Shown: positions 34,239 to 45,600 of the stretch, piece after piece
How positions within the stretch are numbered: the first letter of the stretch is position 1
How the letters are laid out: every line of letters starts with the position of its first letter
Source of the DNA: Litoditis marina
Lineage: Eukaryota > Nematoda > Chromadorea > Rhabditida > Rhabditidae
Assembly (NCBI GenBank): GCA_964036275.1
Contig: OZ038433.1
Span: 10,469,009 to 10,533,008, forward strand
Reading direction: 5' to 3'
Length of the DNA: 64,000 nt
Notes under the pieces: model-generated
Databases searched by the model: none
What the model was told of the DNA's origin: nothing
The model's input: only the letters and a program-made list of their open reading frames with translations
Program-made: the position numbers and the translations under genes

Positions 34239-34279
34239 GCGAACCTTGGTAAACAACTTGGTTTTTAACTTCAGAGCGT
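34239..34279 (-). repeat. Right terminal inverted repeat of the 6.9-kb transposon
   Basis: Complement begins ACGCTCTGAAGTTAAAAACC and matches 27388-27428 over 41 bases. The inner part (34177-34238) repeats CTTGGTAAACAACTTGG-type words. Confidence 0.9.
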
Positions 34280-35200
34280 GACATTCACATGACAATGCCG
34301 CGCTACACGCAACGCGCCCAATCGAAAGTAGGATACAGCAGCTTTACGACAAACCATGTTGCTCTCCGGTCTCCTTTAACTCCTCCAACACAAACCCTCA
34401 GCGCTTCAAGTTCCAAAAATTACAGTACCATCTTCAGCCCCTTAGCACAAACCCTAACCAGTTACCCTACTCAGTAATCACCGAACCTTCTCGAAAACCC
34501 TCAGGGATATAACCTGTTCAACACAAACCTAAACAAAACTAACCAATTCCCAATTACCCAACCAAACCTCACAAAATCATAGTCGAAACCCCCACCGAAC
34601 CTTGAAAACCAAACCAATTACATAACTAAATAATCCCCCAATCCACCCAAAAACTCCCATGGCGCCCCCGGTTAGCGCAAGAATGCACGGCGCCATCGGT
34701 AACCTAACTGAGTGATACTTCAAACAACCCTACACACCTTAAACGCGCTGACACCTGTAAACCCGTAACAGAAATCCTCACCAACGCCCAACCGTAATAC
34801 TCCGTTAACACCCTCAGCCCCGGCGAATTCTTCATTCAATCCGGTATTTTGTTAACCCTAGCAGTTAACCATTAACCGAGTTACTTGGTGAACCCTTTTG
34901 TTAACCACTTGGTAACCCCGAATTACCCTCAAAAGACATTGTAAATTAGGGTTACAAAGGGAGTAACAAAAGGTTAAGGTTAACTGATTGGGTTAACGGA
35001 ATACCGGGTTCCTTGTGGAATTGGTCCTCAGCCCCTAACCAATTACATAACTAACTATTAACTAATTACCCAATTCACCTCAAAAACCCCCTCTGGCGCC
35101 CCCGGCTAGCGCAAGAACGCACTGTGCCATCGCAGTTGGCATCCTTTTTGCCGCCGCCGCTCGAGAGAGAGAGGAGGGGGGTATTTTTAGCGGCCGGCTC
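34280..35200. repeat. G-poor, AACC-rich stretch with ~100-bp direct repeats
   Basis: Between 34350 and 35140 the plus strand is rich in AACC, CCTAACC and TTAACCC words. A block including AACCAATTACATAACTAA and GGCGCCCCCGGTTAGCGCAA occurs near 34610-34700 and again near 35035-35140 (about 430 bp apart, with changes). No protein is recognised. The 34289-34477 frame is low-complexity Thr/Ser. Confidence 0.6.
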
Positions 35201-37809
35201 TCATTCGCGATCCAGCAGGAGCAGGGGGAAAGTCCGCGTTAAGAAATGCCGGGCGCTCCCCGCTTTACAGCTAAACCTTCTATTCAACAGACGCCTACGG
35301 TAAGGCCTTAACTTGTTTTACCTTGTTTTACCTTATTTTACCCTAAACGTCACACTGAGCAATCCTTGGTTGTGAACTTTTTGGGATCTTGAACCTTTCC
35401 ATTGACATTGAACTGTACGGAGTGTTTGTGCAATAGCTTCTTACTTCTTGTTTTGTGGTTTTACGTCTTCTTTCTGGTTGAACTTTGTTGTCTAAACCAT
35501 CGAATCCAGCTTATTCCACGGTAGATTTCGAACTTCGATTTGATCATTCTGCTGTAGTATATCTTCTCCGAATCCATACTGTCTTGTTTTCAAAAAGAAT
35601 CAAATCTCGAAATCAAAACCTCCTCACGAAAAACCACAGTCTATTTTCACTCTTTCGTTTTCCGGAGAACTTTGATAAACTCCAGGTAAACCTTATTTTT
35701 ACGCTCTCATGTTTCTTCGTATTTCTTGTCTTTTCTACACTCAAATTCGAGAAAAACCTCTCTTTTCGGTACTTTAACTTCAAAAGATTTCAAACACTTT
35801 TACAGAAATGGTTTTTGTAACTCTTTAACTTTGTATTTTGTAACTTTCATTTCTACTTTATTGATAATATTGTCCCCATATAGTGTTTAGGGGGCTATTG
35901 TTTCGGAGCCCATGCTACCTGCCCAAGTAGTTTGCGTGGGTGAAACCAGCTGTCGTCAGCCGAGCCCCGGCTGGTTGTAACATTCAAACGCGTTGCGCCA
36001 TCACTGTGCAACTGCATTGTTTACTTGTTTACGATGTTTGTTAACACGCAAACAAACAAGACATAGAGGGGAATTATCGATCGGCAGGTCAAATAGAGTA
36101 CGGTATTGATCTGGCGCGCGTTTTATAAGAGTTAACGCGGGTTTTCTGCGGTAGAACGTGTTTACTTTACAAATGCTAGCTTCGAGTGAACTAGGCGCCG
36201 CGTGGAGCTACTGGCTATCCCTATTGATTGATGCGCAGGTCAACTGGGGTACTGTAGTGGGGAGAATTGCATGTTGATTAGTGAGGAACTTAAGATAAGG
36301 CAAAGTATTTCGTCATGCCTAGCACTAAGTTGCTGTGAACAGGGAAATGGAGCATCATTGAGGTTTTGAAAAATGAAGGGATAGTTCAGTAAGTACGCGA
36401 TGGAGCGAAAGTATAGTTTTTCTACTAATTTTACATACAATTCGAAACATGAAGTGTAGAGCAAAACGTGTATAGTATAACTGAAATGTTATCTAGCACC
36501 ACAGGAGATTCCAGCTTTTCGCTGCTTTTTTTTTACTTTAGAATGAGGCGAACTGAGAAACATCGATTCATAACTCCAAATTTCAACACTTTTCCCCGAA
36601 TTCTCCCAAGATTGTTGATTCACAAGTTTGATAAGGATATATGTTTATTCTTACTTCGGCTTCTCTTCCCTATATTCTATTTCAATCATGCTACTTTCGA
36701 TGGCCAGCTGACGTGTTCTGTTATGTTGCGCCCCTGGCAAGTCATGAAATCATTACACTACCGTAGTGCTCGTAAATCCAGAAAATAAACAGCAAGAAAT
36801 GAGATTACGGAGGGGAACTAGGGAATTTGTTACATAAAATGAATAAATTATTCTTTTGGAACATATGTGAGAAATCTCTCTAACCTTTGTTGCGAAACTG
36901 AACAGAAAAAGTAGGGCAGTTTTACAAACCTCGTAAATCGCCGTGGCTAACGTTTCATGGCAACGTTTTACAGTTCTCACACTGGCCACGCGGTTTTGGA
37001 CAGTAGTCTGGAAGGCTGCAGAAAGTATGCAATTTCTATCATGTGAAAGCTCTCCTAAAAATATATTAGAATTACACACGAAATTTTAAATATACTTCAT
37101 GTTTATGCCAAAAAATGTCTAGAGAAGGTACGGCAAACTGAATAAATGAATGAGTGTGGAAATCTAAGAACCAATTTTTGATCACAAAATGCTTTAAGTT
37201 ACAAGTGAATTTTTTATATAGTTTTTCATAATATTCTGTCATATTAGTGCCGTTCGAACATTTTTATTCGCTCATTTTTTCAATCAATTTGCCCTTCTTC
37301 TCCGGATTCCCCCATCTGACGTTCAGCTCTTGTGAAAAATATTCCACTATACTTTCATTAACCATAGATTTCTCTGAAAAACGTGAAACCAAATTTATTG
37401 ATTGGTCTCCATTATCGACTTTCGCGCCTCATTGATTTGTTTGAATGAGGATATTGGCCGGGAAAGACAAACGATATCCGGTATTCTCTGCACTATTTGT
37501 CCCGATATCTTCTCTCCATTTCTACACTCAAATCACAAACAAAAGGGAAAGAAAGGAAGAGAAAAAGAATGTAGAACATTTGATCTCTGGCTCGCGATTT
37601 TCACACAGATAAATCTCGTGAGATGATCTCACAAGATGTTCCATGAGAAAGGTTAGAGAGACTCGTCACAGCCTAGGCTTTACCGCATTTGCTCCCTTTC
37701 GATATATATTCAAATCACAAACAAAAGGAAAAGAAAAGAAGAAAAAGGACACATTTGCTATCTAGTCCGCGAATAATATAGATAGTTACATCTTGTGAGA
37801 TTATCTCAC
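35201..37809. other. Spacer between the transposon and unc-22, no gene recognised
   Basis: Holds a GC-containing hairpin-rich piece at about 35895-36000 (GGTGAAACCAGCTGTCGTCA ... CAGCCGAGCCCCGGCTGGTT) and two copies of AAATCACAAACAAAAGGRAAAGAAA with a preceding pyrimidine stretch (about 37500 and 37705). Minus- and plus-strand frames of 60-110 codons show no motif. The 5' end of unc-22 must be here or beyond, but I could not find it. Confidence 0.4.
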
Positions 37810-37946
37810 TATACTGTTAGTCCAACTGCACAGTACCGTGAAACATGTTGAACACAGCAGAAATGAGAAACGTGCAATGGCAAAGTGCACGATTCCTGAT
37901 TCTTAGCATGCAAACTTTACGTGGCTATAAATTGTACTCCTAGTAT
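37810..37946 (+). mobile_element. MITE family A, copy 7
   Basis: TATACTGTTAGTCCAACTGC ... CCGTGAAACATGTTGAACAC ... GTGCAATGGCAAAGTGCACG ... ATTGTACTCCTAGTATA. Confidence 0.85.
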
Positions 37947-38455
37947 ATTCTTTTCCATGAGTGGAATTTATGAGATACGACAGAGATCATGTAGGACATG
38001 GCCATTCAGGAGTTTGTTAAAGTGACATTCTTTTTCTGTTTTAGAACAAAGTATATTTTTTGTAATACGAAACATATAATGTTATATACGATTACGAGCT
38101 ACATCGCAGGTTCAGAGAAATAGTTAAGATGAGATAGCGCGGGGATGGATTTTACTAGAAGTAAATATTCACGAAAAACTTGCATTTAACACCGAACCCG
38201 TTTTGCTAGGTGGCTGTGATTCTATAGCATAATTTATTTTGTTTTATCTAAAGGCTATGTGCAATAAATCTTTATTATTATTCTTAACTTGTAGAAATAT
38301 CAGAAACCTTTCACTTATAGTTGAAGTATTATAGTTACTAATGTGTTACACATGTGTGACGTGCGTACACATTTGATGGATAGTAGAATGAGGCGAGCCA
38401 CCTTATTTTGTTGCTCACCTACGATTGAGGTGTTTTTTTGTTTCTCTCGTATAAT

Positions 38456-38692
38456 TATAGTTTGTTTCACCCACTTATAACCCTCTACAGTAATACGCTC
38501 AAACTTCCAAGGCGAAGTTAGGTACGTTGGTGATTTTAGATTTTTTCTCAACTTTGGTAGTGTCTTCTGCACCTTTACTACTACAAACTTTGGAAGTTTG
38601 AAACCAGAACAATGAATTATTCATCAGAAACAACCTCCTGAATATTTGACGGGTTACTGTAGAAGGACATTGATTGGTGAAACAGAGTATAG
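38456..38692. mobile_element. MITE family D, copy 1
   Basis: Ends TATAGTTTGTTTCACCCACT and, complemented, CTATACTCTGTTTCACCAAT. The inner pair CTCTACAGTAA / TTACTGTAGA is shared with copy 2 at 41878. ~237 bp, non-coding. Confidence 0.7.
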
Positions 38693-39068
38693 CTGATTTT
38701 TGATTTAAGTCTGATCGCAATAATTAGGACTATTGTTCTTTTGTCACAGTTCACAACAATCAATTGTTTTCACAAATTCTAATTCAAAAACCTAGAGAAC
38801 CCTAAAACCTAATGAGTTTGAAAAGTTTGATTGAACAAATATGTCGATCGAAATGTTATGATCACTTGAAGAAAGTCAGAACAAAGCTTTTATGTAGATT
38901 ATGTTTGAGTTGATCAATTTTGTTGTGCACGCAGAATTGGAAAATCTCCATACACACACTATTGTTCATGTAACATTTACATTCACCAATTATCAATTCA
39001 CGTAATACTGGGCGCTGACAATTTTCAACTTCAGATTTGATATGAAACACTATTCTGCTGTTCACAGA

Positions 39069-39069
39069 G

Positions 39070-39145
<76 letters not shown>

Positions 39146-39167
39146 TCTCTCTTTCTCTCTCTCTCTT
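39069..39167. repeat. (CT)n microsatellite
   Basis: About 75 bases of pure CT followed by CCCTCTCTCTCTTTC. It is flanked on both sides by CACTATTCTGCTGT, a direct repeat (about 39048 and 39174). Confidence 0.95.
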
Positions 39168-39395
39168 TTTCCTCACTATTCTGCTGTGAAACTATTTGAC
39201 ACTTCACAGAAACTTAAAAAGACACAGCATACAAGCCTCCGTCTCTCTCCCAGCTATCCTACTGTAAACATCTTTTTTGATGTGCTCAAGTAGTGTCTCT
39301 TCTGTGCAAATAACCGATAAAACATGGGGTGTTCGCAATGTTGAGAAAATCGAAGGATAGGAAGAAATTGTATAGAAACAATAATGGTAAATTTA

Positions 39396-39528
39396 CTAGA
39401 ACTCATTCATTGATTATTCACGTAAAGTTAGCATTCTAATGAGGGGTCGTGCACTTTGTCATTGCACGTTTCTGAGTTCTTCTGTGTTAAACATGTTTCA
39501 CATGACTGTACAATTGGCTCACAGTATA
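39396..39528 (-). mobile_element. MITE family A, copy 8 (reverse)
   Basis: TTCACGTAAAGTTAGCATTC, GGGTCGTGCACTTTGTCATT, TCTTCTGTGTTAAACATG, ACTGTACAATTGGCTCACAG: the complement of the family order. It ends about 150 bases before the first visible unc-22 exon. Confidence 0.8.
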
Positions 39529-39677
39529 ATTCATTCCTTCGAGAAAAACTGCATTCAAACCTTCCGCTACCAAATATGGAAAACTATACAAAAGTAGATA
39601 AAACCAAAGAGTTAACAATGGAGAACATGAAAAATGAATTTAGATCATTATTGACCTCTGACCTTTGACCTTTACAG

Positions 39678-42600
39678 GGCGATCTGTTGATGGAATGTCA
39701 GTTGGAATCTGACCCCAGTCCGACGATTTCATGGCAACATGGAGGCACGGTCATTCCCAGCTCGGGCAGGTATACTATACTTTTAATTCCTATATGTAAC
39801 ACGTGTCACGTGAGCAACGCAACACGTGTCACACGTGTAGACTTAACTATGACATCACACGTGTCACGTGATATAGTGTATTCCGTTCTCACTAAGATTT
39901 TCACAGTAGAGAGTGATTTTCCGTGCGTTTAAGTCACGCAAAAGTTATCGAAAAGTTTAAGATATTTCGCAGTCGATTCTGATTACTCATAGAAATAGTG
40001 CTCGAAAAGTCGCGAAAAGGTTGAGGAATTGAAAAAATCGTCGTTGAAAGGTTGAAGTATGAACTGTAGAAGTCTAAGTCGGAATGATGTCGACTATATA
40101 ACACTGTCCTATTACTCGTCGTACCTATACCCTTATTCAGGGGTACTATACCATCTTTTCTTTACATTTTCCCAATTTGCCCTAAATAAACAGAAATAGG
40201 TTGAATGAAATAAGTTAACTAGGATAAAGTTAATACATACATGAGTAAATGAATTAAAAGTAATAAATACTATCTATGAAGTCAATACTGACTTAGTTTA
40301 AAATAAAAATACAATGCCAAATTTTAAAAACGTAGAAAGTCACGTGTTGAGTTGCGAACTTATCTATTCTATTCAGGGTCATCCAAACTCTGACTCCCAC
40401 AGGAGATCTCGCCTTCAAAGCTACTCTCGTCATCAAGGTAATCGATAACTATCTTTATCATTCAATCAGGTGTACAGTGTTAAATAATCTATCTTTAGTA
40501 GTATAATAGTCTATAATCTATCTTTAGTAGTATAATGGTATCTAATCTATCTTTATCTTTAATCTATCAGGTGTACAGTGTTGAGTTTATACGATTTTTT
40601 ATACGTAGGACGAACTTTTGGAACAGTTTGGATGTGTTCGTAGTTGAATGACTGATGTGTTTGACCAATCAAAACAAACATTTAGTCAATGGTTACACTG
40701 TTAATATGACTCTATACTAGAAGTAAATTGAATAGTCACGTGAAGTTAGCATTCTAATGAGGAATCGTGCACTTTGTCATTGCACGTTTCTGAGTTTTGC
40801 TGTGTTTAACATGTTTCACGTGACTCTGAAATTGACTAGCAGTAAATTTTGCAACAGCTGACAAGTTTTGTAGGTTCTGGCTGCATTCCGGTAGTTGTAA
40901 CTTTCTTCCAAATCAATAATCGTGCTCAAATCAGACACGTGTTTAATTCTGTTCACTTATCACTTTTGTTCAAACCAATAGATGTAGATGTAGGTAATTG
41001 TAACTTCCGTCCAAATCGATAATCGTGCTCAAATCCTGTGAAAACGCTGTCAGCTCAAAATACCGGAGAAGATGCAGACTTAAATGCTGGTGTAGATTTC
41101 GCCTGCATCTCCTTACAAACTTTAAACAGTGCAGGCGACATCTGGCTGACCCCGGTCTTTTAAGTTTAAGTTGCAAAATTTGCGAGTCCGGTATTTTAAG
41201 TTGCAGCGGTTTTTCAGAGTCATACACGTGTTTAATTTTGTTCAATTATTATTTTTGTCCAAGTCGATACTTCTAGGTAATTGTTACTTTTGCCTAATCA
41301 ATACGCGTGTTTAAAGCAGAGCGAGTTCCTCTTTTCCTTTTTATGTCCCCTCTTTTTTCCGTTTCTGTTACACTCGGCCCCAGCCTCTGCCTAGTCGCCA
41401 GCTAGCTGGAAGAGTTGTGGGCAATACGAAACAGGGGAAACATAAATAATGTTATAATAATAATAACAATAATAATAGTAGTGTTTTTATTATTGAAATA
41501 ATAACATTAAACTTATAAGAGTTCAACTGAGTTTTAGTATCTTCCTAGTCGCCAGCTAGCTGGAAGAGTTGTGGGCAATACGAAACAGGGAAACACACAA
41601 ATGAAGTTATAATTATAACAATAATGATTATAGTTGTTACAACTATGATAAAAAGAAGAAAGAGAAGAATAAAACTTATACGAGTTCAATTGAGCATCAG
41701 TATCTCCCTAACGCCAGCTAGCTGTAAGGCTTGCTGGCAGCATGAACCCGAATAAATATTATTAATAAAGAAAACGACGATTTAGTTAAGCAAGGGTGCG
41801 AAAGAACACCTTCTAATAATGACTATCCTGTTTGGAATATAGTATTTGTAACAAATACGGGATCATAGGAGGGGTTATATAGTCCGTTTCACGAAACAAT
41901 AGCCCTCTACAGTAAGATAATAAAACTTTTAAGTGAATTTATCATATCTTGTAGATGTTGTACATAGTTTAAACTTTGTGATTTAGTTTTCCACTTTGGG
42001 TACTACGAGCATACAAAACAGTGAATCTTAGGTTCTGTTTGTTGACTAGATAAATGCGTTTGAATTTTTGAAAGATTACTGTAGAAAGTCATCGACTGGT
42101 GAAACGAACTATAATCATTTAGACACTCTTGGCAGTGTGTTCATGAAAAGAGTTAGAATATGAAATTTTGGATTGATAAGAACGTTTCGGGTATGCGAAT
42201 CTCGAAATCCTCCTAGATGTTAATATTTTAGCTGCAGTGAAGCCTTAAGCTGGTCATGGTCAACAGTTTCACGAAACAAATTAAGTACAAAGTTTTTCGA
42301 ATTCAATTTCCGTGAGGTTGTTACAAACGGAACGTTGAGTTTTACTTTGACTTGTTCAACGCATCAGAAAATTGGAATAACGCACCAAATTCACGGAAAT
42401 CAAACTGAGGTAACCAAACATTTTATTGATTTCAGCATATTGAACTATTTTCAATTAACTGATGATAAATCTATCTCCACCCTTTTTCACCGTCCCAATT
42501 AACCCAACTTCTTGTCGTAGCTTCCGCTGCTCGTAAATCTGAACACATCGGGGGTGATTGATAGTGCTTCGCATAGGTATTGATTATTTGGCAACAGCTG

Positions 42601-45600
42601 TGTTGCGTGGTCAGTATGTGGCATGCAGGGGACTAGATCAACAAAGTGGAACGCATTACCTAAGAATAATAAAGTGCTTTTTATCCAAAAACTGAGTACG
42701 CAGTTAACTAAGAAGTGCATACGTCCACCTACTTGAAACTCTCACGATGCTGAATTATTAGCGTATTTTCATCTGCCTCATATATGTCAAAAACTATGTT
42801 AGGGAAGAAGTTTAGTTTAGTCAGGTACTATAAGTTGATTGTAACGCTTCTGTCGACACCACTGACTTCACGACGTACTTTCACGTGATCTGCGTGATCT
42901 TACGTGATCTCAACCAACGTACAAAGTACAAAGTTAGCAGAGGTGTCGCCTTATCCTCTACCCTTTTTGCTGAAATGACGTTCGGTGACACATGCCATAA
43001 CTGTTGCAACATCTTAGTTCGTCAGCTGTCGCCTCTCAAAACTTCTTCTCACAAACATCACATCTTTCAACTAAAAACACGTGTGCACGTCATTTCCGTT
43101 GGAGAACTTTGTTTGTATCTGCAATTCAAACTCTTACTTGTATATAAGACATGGTTCAGTATTCGTTGAGATTGGTAATGAGAAGACGACTAGAGTTTGA
43201 ACACATAAAAATCAATAGTGAACGTTGATAGTTCGTGTGATAAAGTTACAACATGGAGTATGGAGTAGAAATAGTTACATGCAGTTGTCGCAACCATTGT
43301 TCTCTATCACTGAGGTAGTTTTGATCTGGAGATCAAAGAATCAAAATGACATGTTAGAGACAGGGCATGCGGTTAAATTCACATCAATTGCATGAGCCAA
43401 CACCACATATTTGTAAGCTGGTTGCCTTAACTTAATGAATAAAGACCTTCAGCACAAACAGCGTTCGTTTCCTAATCTGTGCAACACGTAATGAACATAT
43501 TTTTCGAAGATCTGAACAAGCTGGTTGTAATCGCGCCCTTACTAGCTGATTTGCAGAAACTTAATGATTGTACACGTGAACAGTGAACTTGGTGATTGCA
43601 TAAGTAAACTTACCGGTTGAACACGTGAACTTACTAGCGGTATACGTGAACGTACTGCTTGTAGACGTGATATTATTGCTTGTAATTCTGAACTGACTAG
43701 TTGTAAACCTGAACTTACTGGTTGTAAACGTCCACTCACTAGTTATTTTACAGGAACCGAATGCCGGGGATGGTGGAGCCTACAAGTGTACGGCGAAGAA
43801 CCAACTCGGAGAATCAAACGCAAACATAAATCTCAATTTTGCCGGTAAGCCGCATTCATTCAACTTTCGATATTTCGATTTTGTTGATGTTTCACGTGAC
43901 TCTTCTATCTATTTCTAGCTTAATTTCATAAGACTTTTGAGCAGATAGTCTTGTAGTTTATATGAAAACTGATTTCCAATTTGACAAACTTTCCTTTAGT
44001 ATTAACAAACCTTCTCTCAATATTGAATGAGAGATTGCCAACTCATAGTTTAGATTTTCAAGCTAAATATTATTCATAGATTCCTCAAGTTATAAATTGC
44101 TTATCAAAACATCATACTTCGAGTTAACTAGATTTATCTTTAATTATTAATATAAACCATCATTATTAATAAGGGTATTGGTGCAGGTGCCGGTGGTGAG
44201 GAAAAGTCGCGCGGTCCGACGTTCGTCGGCAAACCCCGAATCATTCCCAAAGATGGCGGGGCCCTGATTGTCATGGAATGCAAGGTGAAGAGCTCCTCCC
44301 CACCCACCGCCAAGTGAGTTGTTACATGTGTACTAATATTTATATAGTTTATCTTACATATGCTCACTTGTTATCCAAACATTGCCTGAAAATAAATTGT
44401 TTTATGTTGTTTGTTTTCGAGCGCACAAAGACATTTCCACTGTTGAAAACTTGTGCGAGTCGTTTAGAGTGCTTTTCACTTCTACTACAACTTCTACAGT
44501 ATGAATTCCGAACTACAAGTCGGTGGCTTTGATATTCTCGGGAAACCTCCCAACTCTGTATCCGAGTGTATCCAAATCTGTACCATCTAGGCTGTGAGAA
44601 AACACCTGATGTCTGTTTCAACATGTTTTAGTTCGATTCATGAATGGTGCTTTTTCAGATGGCTAAAGGATGGAAGTCCGCTCTCGATGGGCGGTCTCTA
44701 TCACGCAATCTTCTCGGATTTAGGAGAACAAACTTATCTCTGTCAACTGGAAATTAGAGTAGGTTTTGTTATTCATAAAATATCCTAAACAATGTGTGCG
44801 AGTCTGACTCATTGTCACGTAAAATTTGTGAATCATATCAAATTGCATAGTTACTAACTCTTCACTTTTCTTCACGTGTGACTTTAGAATACTGTTTCCA
44901 GAATACTTGCGTGAACAACGCGATATAAGCGAAATAGAAACCTAGGTATTCAATTTCTCGAAAATTAAAAATTTGGATGTTTGCTCATCTGATTCGAAAT
45001 AGAAGTTTCTGTTTGACCCCTCCGTTTGTCGCCTCTGTAGGCTACAAAGTTGTTAACTTGTTTTGTTCGTGTTTTTACAAGTATAGTTTATTCAGGTGGT
45101 TTTTTTACTGAAATACATATTGATAAATATTTCTAAGTTTTCTATTTTCTAGGGTCCTTCTGCCTCGGATGCCGGAAACTACCGGTGCAACCTGAAGAAC
45201 GATCAGGGAGAGACGAATGCCAACCTGGCACTCAACTTCGAGGAACCGGATCCGGCTGAAAAACAGGAGAAGAGGGTAGGTTGAGAAAAGACGAATTACA
45301 TAAGAACACGTGAATCTGACAGCATTTCTCGAAACAACTTTCATAGCACAAATTAGTACAAGAGAAACAGGAAAGTGGAAATCGTCTCAAACTTGGTGTT
45401 GCGGGCTGAGACCCGCTAAACTTCAACATGAGCAACAACCCAACCCTGGCGGCGTAGCAATCCCTCCGGGCTCACGAGAAGTTATGAGTTTCTCACGAGA
45501 TACCTCATGAGCTCCTCGTGAACTCTCAATGTTGTAGTAGAACAATAGAATCTCATGAGAAGCTCACGCGAATAGCTCATGAGGTATCTCATGAGATTTT

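Larger units (their letters stand above)
27388..34279. mobile_element. 6.9-kb DNA transposon with perfect 41-bp terminal inverted repeats, TNP2/CACTA-like
   Basis: The left end 27388-27428 (ACGCTCTGAAGTTAAAAACC then AAGTTGTTTACCAAGGTTCGC) is matched without mismatch by the complement of 34239-34279. Further in, both ends carry related subterminal words (CAAGTTGTGAAT/A, ACCTTGGT, AACAACTTGG), as CACTA-type elements do. Between the ends is one long minus-strand gene (28063-33883) whose translation looks like a TNP2-type transposase. The terminal bases are ACGCTC and not the canonical CACTA, and I see no clear target-site duplication, so the superfamily is an inference. Perfect termini suggest recent activity. 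It lies upstream of unc-22, between 26842 and the first visible unc-22 exon. Confidence 0.8.

Noticed and set aside
35895..36000. A structured RNA or tRNA in the GC-containing hairpin piece
   Set aside because: CAGCTG/CAGCCGAGCCCCGGCTG can pair, but no cloverleaf, conserved T-loop or pol III boxes are present.
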